DNA from: Actinomycetota bacterium
GTDB lineage: Bacteria; Actinomycetota; Acidimicrobiia; Acidimicrobiales; CADCSY01
Length of the DNA stretch: 10,954 nt
Reading direction: 5' to 3'
Assembly: GCA_016178435.1 (NCBI GenBank)
Contig: JACOTK010000201.1
Location: forward strand, 1 to 10,954
Positions 5,598 to 10,954 of this stretch are shown piece after piece. Every line of letters starts with the position of its first letter. The first letter of the stretch is position 1. The translations under genes and the position numbers were made by a program. The notes beneath the pieces were generated by a model that saw nothing but the letters and a program-made list of their open reading frames with translations, made no database searches and was not told the origin of the DNA.

Positions 5598-7226
5598 ATG
5601 AAAGGTCTGATGCAGGATGTGCCGCTCACGTTGCCGCACTTCTTCCAACGCGCCGAGCGGCTCTTCGCCGCCAAGGAGGTGGTGAGCGCAACCGGTGTCG
5701 GCACGCGGGAGCGCATGACCTATGGCGCATGGGCGCAGCGCACCCGACGCCTGGGCGGGGTGCTGGACCAGCTGGGCATCAGTGCCGAGGGGCGGGTCGC
5801 GACCTTTGCCTGGAACTCCGGGCGTCACCTGGAGCTCTACTTCGCGGCGCCTTGCAGTGGTCGAATCCTGCACACCTTGAACCTGCGTCTCTTTCCCGAG
5901 CAGCTCACATACATCGTGAACCATGCCGAGGACGAGGTGATCTTCGTCGATCGTTCCCTGGTGGCGATGCTGTGGCCGCTGATGAAGACCTTCAGGACCG
6001 TGCGTCACGTGGTCGTGATGGACGACGGTCGAGGCGACATGCCATCGGAGGAAGGCCCCGAGCTTCATGATTACGAGACGCTCCTCGCCGCTGCGGCGCC
6101 CGTCGAGTTCGACGTTCGGGACGAGAATCGGGCGGCGTCGATGTGCTACACGAGCGGCACCACGGGCAACCCGAAGGGCGTGGTCTATTCGCATCGATCG
6201 ACCTGGCTGCACACCGTCGGTGTGATGGGCGCTGATGCCCTCGGCGTGCGTGAGAGCGACGTGATCCTTCCCGTGGTCCCCATGTTCCACGCGAACGCGT
6301 GGGGTCTCGCCCACGCGGCGGTTGCCGCAGGCGCCTCCCTGGTGATGCCCGGTCCCGACCTTGCGCCCAAGGCCATCGCAACCCTGATCGAGGAGGAGCG
6401 CGTGACGGTCGCAGCGGGCGTGCCGACGATATGGATGGGTGTTCTTCCCGAGCTGAAGGGCAGGGACACGTCCAGCCTGCGTGCCATTCCCTGCGGTGGC
6501 TCGGCAGTTCCCAGGGCGCTGTCCGAGGGATATCGGGAACAGACGGGTCTCCCCATCCTCCAGGCCTGGGGGATGACCGAGACGAGTCCCGTTGCCTCGG
6601 TGGGCATGATCAAGTCGGCGTTCGCGAGTCGTTCGGACGACGAGATCGCCGAGCTGCGCACGACCGTGGGACTCCCGGTCGTCGGGGTCGAGATCCGCGT
6701 CGTGGAGCCGGACACGCTCGAGGAGCTGAGCTGGGACGGTGAGCAGTCGGGTGAGCTGCAGGCTCGTGGACCGTGGATTGCGGCTTCGTACTACAACGAT
6801 GACCGCTCCGAGGAGTCATTCACCGCCGATGGTTGGCTTCGCACCGGTGACGTCGCGACGATCGACCCGGAGGGCTACATCCGCCTGGTCGATCGGACCA
6901 AGGATTTGGTGAAGTCGGGGGGCGAGTGGATCTCGTCGGTCGAGCTGGAGAACGAGTTGATGGCCCATCCAAAGGTGGCGGAAGCAGCGGTGATCGGCGT
7001 TGCGCATCCGAAGTGGGGCGAGCGACCGCTTGCCTGTGTCGTGGTGAAGCCGGGTGAGACCGTCTCGGGGGAGGAGTTGCTCGCCTTCCTGGAGCCCAGG
7101 GTGGCGAAATGGTGGCTACCCGATGAAGTGGTGTTCATCGACGAGGTGCCCAAGACGTCGGTGGGCAAGTTCTCGAAGAAGGATCTTCGACTGCGCTTTG
7201 CCGACCACGTCCTTTCCGGGACGTGA
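5598..7226 (+). CDS. Fatty-acyl-CoA ligase (AMP-forming), AlkK / TTC0340 type
   Basis: Activates a medium- or long-chain fatty acid with ATP to an acyl-adenylate and then acyl-CoA, feeding beta-oxidation or lipid synthesis. The 542-residue product has every core motif of the adenylate-forming superfamily: P-loop YTSGTTGNPKG (184-194), MFHANAWG (229-236), GWGMTETSP-type motif at 324-331 (WGMTETSP), GWLRTGD (412-418), hinge/A8 region DRTKDLVKSGGEWISS (432-447) and the catalytic lysine K524 in SVGKFSKK. The pattern VVYSHRS, VVPMFHANAW and KSGGEWISSVELENEL closely recalls the Thermus thermophilus long-chain enzyme TTC0340 and AlkK; W444 falls at the gate tryptophan of that group. A strong ribosome binding site sets the start. 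The gene diverges from the DedA-like gene and is followed by a TetR repressor after 134 bases. Chain-length preference cannot be read from sequence alone. Confidence 0.95.
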   Translation: MKGLMQDVPLTLPHFFQRAERLFAAKEVVSATGVGTRERMTYGAWAQRTRRLGGVLDQLGISAEGRVATFAWNSGRHLELYFAAPCSGRILHTLNLRLFPEQLTYIVNHAEDEVIFVDRSLVAMLWPLMKTFRTVRHVVVMDDGRGDMPSEEGPELHDYETLLAAAAPVEFDVRDENRAASMCYTSGTTGNPKGVVYSHRSTWLHTVGVMGADALGVRESDVILPVVPMFHANAWGLAHAAVAAGASLVMPGPDLAPKAIATLIEEERVTVAAGVPTIWMGVLPELKGRDTSSLRAIPCGGSAVPRALSEGYREQTGLPILQAWGMTETSPVASVGMIKSAFASRSDDEIAELRTTVGLPVVGVEIRVVEPDTLEELSWDGEQSGELQARGPWIAASYYNDDRSEESFTADGWLRTGDVATIDPEGYIRLVDRTKDLVKSGGEWISSVELENELMAHPKVAEAAVIGVAHPKWGERPLACVVVKPGETVSGEELLAFLEPRVAKWWLPDEVVFIDEVPKTSVGKFSKKDLRLRFADHVLSGT

Positions 7227-7286
7227 CCTTCGGCGAGCGGAGGATGTCCTGAAGGCAGAGGCGTCGCCTCCCAAAACACGTACAGG

Positions 7287-7301
7287 AGCACGCGGCGTGC
7301 T
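7287..7301 (+). terminator. Weak candidate terminator after the acyl-CoA ligase
   Basis: AGCACG (7287-7292) pairs with CGTGCT (7296-7301) around loop CGG, followed by only a short TTGT. A smaller GAGGC/GCCTC hairpin precedes it at 7258-7270. Stem and T-tract are both short, so this is suggestive only. Confidence 0.3.
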
Positions 7302-7308
7302 TGTAATG

Positions 7309-7357
7309 GTATTCGTCTGATCTTGATGATGAGACGAATACACGCTAGCGTCTCATC
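7309..7357. promoter_or_regulatory. Operator-like cluster of three related half-sites upstream of tetR
   Basis: The half-site GATSAGACG occurs three times: inverted at 7314-7322, direct at 7328-7336 (GATGAGACG) and inverted at 7349-7357 (CGTCTCATC). Arms 7309-7318 and 7332-7341 form a perfect 10-bp inverted repeat, extending to 13 of 14 matches over 7309-7322 / 7328-7341. Arms 7328-7336 and 7349-7357 form a perfect 9-bp inverted repeat. The central half-site is shared by both. Together they span the predicted -35 and -10, the classic arrangement for an autoregulating TetR repressor. Confidence 0.75.
7323..7351 (+). promoter_or_regulatory. Predicted promoter of the TetR gene
   Basis: TTGATG (7323-7328) and TAGCGT (7346-7351) are separated by 17 bases. 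The start codon is only nine bases past the -10, so the transcript would have a leader of about zero to three bases. No Shine-Dalgarno sequence precedes the ATG, which agrees. The operator half-sites overlap both hexamers. Confidence 0.6.
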
Positions 7358-7360
7358 TTC

Positions 7361-7996
7361 ATGAATGTTGCTCCGGGCACAACTCCAGATGACGTCGCGC
7401 GCCCTTCCGCTGCCGATCCTCGCCGTCGCGTATTGGATGCAGCGCTCGCCTGCATCGCTCGTCGGGGCATCACGAAGACCACGTTGGAGGACATCGCGCG
7501 TGAGGCCGGCTGCAGTCGGGCAACGATCTACCGCATGTTCCCGGGAGGCAAGGAAACGCTGGTCGGGGCATTGACCGTGGAGGAGGCGTTGCGCTTCATG
7601 GAGGGTCTCGGCGCCCATCTGGATCAAGCCGACGACCTGGTGTCGATGCTCGAGGGCGCCGTCCTGTACGCGTCACGGATCGTTGCCGGGCACCAGGCGC
7701 TGCAGTTCCTGTTCGCACACGAGCCCGAGCAGATCATTCCCACGGCGCTGGGGAGGGGGCGCGAGTCGCTCTCGGCGATCTCGGCCTTCCTGGCGCCCTA
7801 CATGGCCAAACACGTGGGAGATCTGCGTGCGGGCGCCGATGCGGAATGGGTGGTGCGACTCGTGTTCTCCTACAACCTGGCCCCCAGCAGGCATTTCGAT
7901 CTCACCTCGGTCGACGACGTTCGTCGATTTGTCGGCGACTATGTGCTCCCCTGTGTTCATCCGAGGACCACGACCCCGCGCACGTCAAGTCCCTGA
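7361..7996 (+). CDS. TetR/AcrR-family transcriptional regulator
   Basis: One-component ligand-responsive repressor of 211 residues, a usual length for the family. The N-terminal DNA-binding domain runs from about 20 to 70: RRRVLDAALACIARRGITKTT leads into the helix-turn-helix at about 40-60 (TTLEDIAREAGCSRATIYRMF) followed by GGKETLVGAL. The remainder is an alpha-helical domain for dimerisation and ligand binding, with no recognisable ligand signature. The first 20 residues are a variable, probably disordered, extension. The ATG sits directly after a promoter covered by inverted repeats, so the protein most likely represses its own gene. The upstream acyl-CoA ligase suggests a fatty acid or acyl-CoA effector, but this is inference: the ligase promoter lacks a full copy of the operator. 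A fragment, CGTCTCA at 5481-5487, occurs in the divergent region before the ligase. Confidence 0.95.
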   Translation: MNVAPGTTPDDVARPSAADPRRRVLDAALACIARRGITKTTLEDIAREAGCSRATIYRMFPGGKETLVGALTVEEALRFMEGLGAHLDQADDLVSMLEGAVLYASRIVAGHQALQFLFAHEPEQIIPTALGRGRESLSAISAFLAPYMAKHVGDLRAGADAEWVVRLVFSYNLAPSRHFDLTSVDDVRRFVGDYVLPCVHPRTTTPRTSSP

Positions 7997-8125
7997 CGAA
8001 CCGTTCCGACCACCGGGGCCCTCGTGCAGGCAATGACGGTCGGCGCTCCTTGTTTGCCGCTATCGTCCCAGGGCGAAGCGGTGTGGCGACGGCCATGGCG
8101 CGTGGGCCGAGAACGAGGCGTTGTG

Positions 8126-8590
8126 ATGAGGGGACGTGTGATGCGCGGACGTGCAGCGGCGGTGTCCGTTGTGATCCTGGCCGGGGTCCTGGGAGGATGC
8201 GGCGACGATGCCATCTCGAAGGCCGACTTCGTCGCCGCCGCCGGCAAGATCTGCAAGGGCATCGACACGAAGCTGATCGCCCTCGACAAGTCGATCGGCA
8301 AGCCCGGCGAAGCCGGGGCCACCCCCGCTCAACAGCAAAAGATCGTGAAGGGTGCGGGCGCGATCTTCAAGGAGGCGGCGGACGAGTTGGCCAAGCTCGA
8401 TCAGCCGAGCGAGGGCAGGGAGACCGTCAAGAGCTTTGTCGCGGCGATGCACAAAGGAGCGGACGAGGTGATTGCCGCAGGCGCAACTCCCGAAAAAGCC
8501 GATGCCCTCTTGTCGAGTGGAAGGGATCCGATGCAGAAGGCCAATGATCTGGCCGACAAGTACGGTCTGACCGAATGTGGCGCGCAGTAG
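8126..8590 (+). CDS. Small lipoprotein with a conserved cysteine pair
   Basis: Predicted exported, lipid-anchored protein of 154 residues with no assigned function. The N-terminus has two Arg-rich repeats (MRGRVMRGR), a hydrophobic stretch and lipobox LGGC with C25 as the lipidated cysteine. The mature part is mostly helical and charged, with C43 in KIC and C151 in ECG near the end, 108 residues apart. The next gene's product has the same two cysteines 107 residues apart in matching contexts, so a disulfide is likely and the two are paralogs. The start is uncertain: GTG at 8123, ATG at 8126 (GAGG seven bases before) and ATG at 8141 (AGGGGA six bases before) all keep the signal peptide. It opens a run of closely packed genes ending in dapA. 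Similar Cys-pair secreted proteins are common among actinobacterial hypotheticals. Confidence 0.87.
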   Translation: MRGRVMRGRAAAVSVVILAGVLGGCGDDAISKADFVAAAGKICKGIDTKLIALDKSIGKPGEAGATPAQQQKIVKGAGAIFKEAADELAKLDQPSEGRETVKSFVAAMHKGADEVIAAGATPEKADALLSSGRDPMQKANDLADKYGLTECGAQ

Positions 8591-8592
8591 CG

Positions 8593-9480
8593 ATGCGCTC
8601 CCCGAGTCCCTCGCATCGTCGACTCCTGCCGGTCGCGTGCATCGTCATGTTGGTGTTGACCGGCAGTGCCTGCAGTGGCAAGGACACAACGACGCGAAGC
8701 GGGCCACGCCTGTCGAAGGGCCAGTTGCTCGCCCAGGGCAACGCCATCTGCGCCAAGCTCGACAAGGGCGTCACAGCGATCATCGACGAGCTGGGCAAGC
8801 GGGCCGAGGCGCCGACGCCCAAGCAAGCGCAGAAGGCGCTGCGTGAGGTGGTGCCGCTCTACGAGAGGGCCTTGGACAACCTGCGGAGCCTCAATCCTCC
8901 AAAGGCCGACGAGAAGACGGTCGACCAGCTCATCACGCTCAACGATCTCGCGTTCGACAAGCTGAAGGAGGCCTCCAAACAGCCCGCCCAGGCCCAGGTC
9001 TTTCTCAACAGCGATGATGATCCGTTCCGGTCGGCGCTCGAGGTTGCCGATCGCTACGATCTCGACGAGTGCGGAACGGGCGGAAGTCGGGCAAAGCACG
9101 AACTGACGGCGGCACAACGCAGCGCCGCCACCAAGGTATCGGTGACCAGCACGGAGTATGCCTACGCAGGGCTCCCGCCGGAGGTGCCTGCCGGCCCGCT
9201 GCTCCTCCGGTTCACCAACAAGGGCACGGAGCTGCACGAGCTGGTGGTGACCAAGCTCGGGGACGGTCAAACCATCGAACAGCTGCTCGCCCTTGTCGGA
9301 GCATCGGACCCCGCAAGCGACGCGCTCAACGTCGGGTTTGCCTCGGCAGGCCCCGAGGGTTCGACGGAGCTCGGAGTGATGACGACCCCGGGGACCTACG
9401 CGCTCTTCTGCACCATGTTCGGCCGTGACGGCGTTCGCCACTATGCCAAGGGAATGGCAACGACGCTCAAGGTCCTGTGA
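8593..9480 (+). CDS. Lipoprotein: Cys-pair domain fused to a cupredoxin-like domain
   Basis: Predicted lipid-anchored extracytoplasmic protein of 295 residues in two parts. A signal peptide with lipobox GSAC (C27) is followed by a helical domain (about 38-165) paralogous to the preceding protein, with C53 (AIC) and C160 (DEC) in the same places. The C-terminal domain (about 180-295) looks like a cupredoxin: a strand with TNKGTELHELVV carrying H215, then TTPGTYALFCTMFG with C273, H283 and M288 in RHYAKGM. These give the type 1 copper set His, Cys, His, Met with C-x9-H-x4-M spacing, so copper binding is plausible; electron transfer or copper handling is inference. ATG 8593 starts two bases after the previous stop; ATG 8575, overlapping that gene, is an alternative. 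Neither has a Shine-Dalgarno sequence, suggesting coupling. Its TGA overlaps the next gene's GTG. Confidence 0.9.
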   Translation: MRSPSPSHRRLLPVACIVMLVLTGSACSGKDTTTRSGPRLSKGQLLAQGNAICAKLDKGVTAIIDELGKRAEAPTPKQAQKALREVVPLYERALDNLRSLNPPKADEKTVDQLITLNDLAFDKLKEASKQPAQAQVFLNSDDDPFRSALEVADRYDLDECGTGGSRAKHELTAAQRSAATKVSVTSTEYAYAGLPPEVPAGPLLLRFTNKGTELHELVVTKLGDGQTIEQLLALVGASDPASDALNVGFASAGPEGSTELGVMTTPGTYALFCTMFGRDGVRHYAKGMATTLKVL

Positions 9481-10097
9481 GCCATCTGCTCGTCCTGCAC
9501 GCACTGCGGATCAAGGGCGTGGCCGTTCCCGAATCGGTTGCGGTTGCCACGGGGCTCGGGGTCGAGGGGGTGATGGAGGACCTGCGTGAACTGGGGGCGG
9601 CGGGGTTGGTTCGCTCCCGCGAGGGGGTGGTCGCCGGTTGGGCCTTGACCGCCGACGGCCGCCAACGTGAACGCGAGCTGGTTGCCGTCGAGCTGGAGGC
9701 CACGGGCGGACGGACATCGATCGAGGCGCGGTACCACGACTTTCGTCCCCTGAACGCGGTCTTCCTGCAGGCCTGCGCCGACTGGCAACTCAGGGGGGAG
9801 GGCGCCGATCGGGTCGTCAACGATCATGGTGACGCCGACTACGACAGGGCGGTCCTCAGCGCCTTGGCATCGATCGGTGACGAGCTCGGGAAGGTGCTTG
9901 CCGAACTGATCGCCACCCTCCCGCGATTTCGTCCCTATCGGGAGCGTCTTCGCGCCGCCCTGGCGCACGTGGCGGCGGGCGAGCTCGAGTATTTCACGGG
10001 CCCCTTGATCGACAGCGTTCACACCGTGTGGTTCGAGCTGCACGAAGACCTGCTCACCACCTTGAATGTCCAGCGGTCGTCAGAGGTGGGAACATAG
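9477..10097 (+). CDS. Winged-helix protein with a C-terminal helical domain
   Basis: Protein of 206 residues. Residues about 3-65 look like a MarR-type winged helix: LHALRIKGVAVPESVAVA, then GVMEDLRELGAAGLVRSREG and wing/turn AGWALTADGR. The rest is helical and conserved-looking, with ARYHDFRPLNAVFLQACADWQ (84-104) and a C-terminal DSVHTVWFELHEDLLTTL (179-196). I recall a similar wHTH plus C-A-D-W-Q arrangement from actinobacterial proteins annotated as MarR-like regulators, some associated with pyruvate phosphate dikinase; I cannot verify this here. DNA binding is likely but not shown, and the C-terminal part may sense a ligand. The GTG overlaps the TGA of the cupredoxin lipoprotein by four bases, so translation is coupled. 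dapA begins 36 bases after its stop. No signal peptide or membrane segment is present, so it acts in the cytoplasm. Confidence 0.87.
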   Translation: MSHLLVLHALRIKGVAVPESVAVATGLGVEGVMEDLRELGAAGLVRSREGVVAGWALTADGRQRERELVAVELEATGGRTSIEARYHDFRPLNAVFLQACADWQLRGEGADRVVNDHGDADYDRAVLSALASIGDELGKVLAELIATLPRFRPYRERLRAALAHVAAGELEYFTGPLIDSVHTVWFELHEDLLTTLNVQRSSEVGT

Positions 10098-10115
10098 AGG
10101 ACGTTCGGATGCAGC

Positions 10116-10124
10116 AGGAGAGGA
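10116..10124 (+). promoter_or_regulatory. Ribosome binding site of dapA
   Basis: The purine run AGGAGAGGA ends nine bases before the ATG at 10134 and six before the adjacent in-frame GTG at 10131. It supports initiation at this GTG-ATG pair rather than at the out-of-frame ATG at 10109. Confidence 0.65.
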
Positions 10125-10133
10125 CAGCTTGTG

Positions 10134-10954
10134 ATGGCTCGCTTCGGTGAGGTGGTGACCGCGTTGGTCACCCCGTTCGACGACGACCTGGTGGTGGACA
10201 TCGATGCGGCGGTGCGCCTGGCCCGTTGGCTCGGTGAGCACGGCAGCAACGGGCTGGTGGTGGCCGGCACGACCGGTGAGGGCCCGACCCTGGCCGACGG
10301 CGAGAAGCTGGATCTGTGGCGTGCGATATCCGAGGCGGTCACCATTCCGGTGTTGGCCGGGTCGGGGAGCAACGACACCTTGCATTCGATCGAGCTCACG
10401 AAGGCGGCCGCCGACTGTGGCGTTGCCGGAACCTTGGTCGTGACGCCCTACTACAACCGTCCCCACCAGGCCGGCATCGAGGCACACTTTCGGGCCGTGG
10501 CAGCGGCGTCGGACCTGCCGATGATGATCTACGACATCCCCGTGCGCACGGGGCGCAAGGTCGCAACCGACACGCTGGTGCGCCTCGCCCGTGAGGTTCC
10601 CAACATCGTGGCGCTCAAGGATGCCGCCGGCGACCCCCCGGAGTCGGCTCGGTTGCTCAGCCTGGCGCCGGCGGGTTTTGAGCTCTACAGCGGCGACGAC
10701 GCCTTCACCCTGCCGCTGTTGTCCATCGGAGCGGTCGGGGTGGTTGGGGTGGCGACCCATTGGGCCGGTGAGGTGTTCGCCGAGATGATCGCTGCGTTCT
10801 CCAAGGGCGACGTCGACCAGGCGAGGGCACTCAACGTGCAGTTGTTGGCGAGCTATGACTTCGAGTCCGGGGACGAGACGCCCAATCCGTTGCCGGCGAA
10901 GGCGATGATGCGAGTGCTCGGACACCAGGTCGGGCAGTGTCGAGCGCCGCTCGG
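10134..10954 (+). CDS. dapA: 4-hydroxy-tetrahydrodipicolinate synthase (3' end cut by window)
   Basis: Condenses pyruvate with aspartate semialdehyde to 4-hydroxy-tetrahydrodipicolinate, the committed step toward diaminopimelate and lysine; cytoplasmic class I aldolase, usually a tetramer. The 273 visible residues contain every catalytic element: GTTGE at 45-49 (T46/T47), TPYYN with Y107, Y133 in MIYDIP, R138 in PVRTG, and the Schiff-base lysine K161 in VALKDA. Y107, Y133, R138 and K161 coincide in number with E. coli DapA. GDDAF (187-191) and NPLPAK (251-256) are also typical. Family length is about 290-300, so some 20-25 residues lie beyond the window. The start may be ATG 10134 or the directly preceding GTG. 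It lies 36 bases after the winged-helix gene, so probably shares its transcript, and acts one step before the dapB product encoded in this window. Confidence 0.97.
   Translation, partial: MARFGEVVTALVTPFDDDLVVDIDAAVRLARWLGEHGSNGLVVAGTTGEGPTLADGEKLDLWRAISEAVTIPVLAGSGSNDTLHSIELTKAAADCGVAGTLVVTPYYNRPHQAGIEAHFRAVAAASDLPMMIYDIPVRTGRKVATDTLVRLAREVPNIVALKDAAGDPPESARLLSLAPAGFELYSGDDAFTLPLLSIGAVGVVGVATHWAGEVFAEMIAAFSKGDVDQARALNVQLLASYDFESGDETPNPLPAKAMMRVLGHQVGQCRAPL

Noticed and set aside
8006..8043. Inverted repeat CCGACC / GGTCGG after tetR as a terminator
   Set aside because: The arms are only 6 bp with a 26-base loop and no T-run; expected by chance in this composition.
8034..8066. Promoter before the lipoprotein genes (TGACGG and TATCGT)
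   Set aside because: The hexamers are 21 bases apart, too far for a standard promoter; TATCGT alone is not enough.

Overview
The window is a compact, high-GC bacterial chromosome segment. The order pnp, M16 zinc peptidase, dapB and later dapA is a conserved actinobacterial housekeeping neighbourhood; mycobacteria keep pnp/gpsI, pepR, dapB and dapA in one region. GTG and TTG starts, few Shine-Dalgarno sequences, several apparently leaderless genes and actinobacterial-type hypothetical families fit Actinomycetota. An uncultured Acidimicrobiia-like lineage is my guess and is not proven by anything here. I see no tRNA, rRNA, CRISPR array, insertion sequence or prophage gene.

Layout. (1) Positions 1-156: an untranslated leader upstream of pnp with three strong hairpins. 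(2) 157-3839: pnp and an M16B peptidase, adjacent and probably co-transcribed; the peptidase lacks a normal start codon at the right place. (3) 3840-3981: a short spacer with two small tandem duplications, then dapB, which looks leaderless. (4) 4773-5480, minus strand: a DedA/VTT-like membrane protein whose stop codon overlaps that of dapB. (5) 5598-7226: a fatty-acyl-CoA ligase of the medium/long-chain AlkK / Thermus TTC0340 type. (6) 7227-7360: a weak hairpin, then an operator-like cluster of three related half-sites over a promoter. (7) 7361-7996: a TetR-family repressor. (8) 8126-10954: a tight run of two paralogous lipoproteins (the second fused to a copper-type cupredoxin domain), a winged-helix protein whose GTG overlaps the preceding TGA, and dapA, cut by the window end.

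Functionally, PNPase and the M16 peptidase handle RNA and peptide turnover. DapA and DapB are the first two steps of the lysine/diaminopimelate branch, giving meso-DAP for peptidoglycan. The acyl-CoA ligase and the TetR protein look like a small lipid-metabolism unit with autoregulation. The least understood part is the lipoprotein / lipoprotein-cupredoxin / winged-helix cassette directly upstream of dapA. It is the best candidate here for an undescribed functional unit, although its components belong to recognisable families.

No gene-free stretch exceeds 300 bases. The longest are 1-156, 3840-3981, 7227-7360 and 7997-8125; in the last I see only an isolated TATCGT at 8061-8066 with no well-spaced -35 partner.
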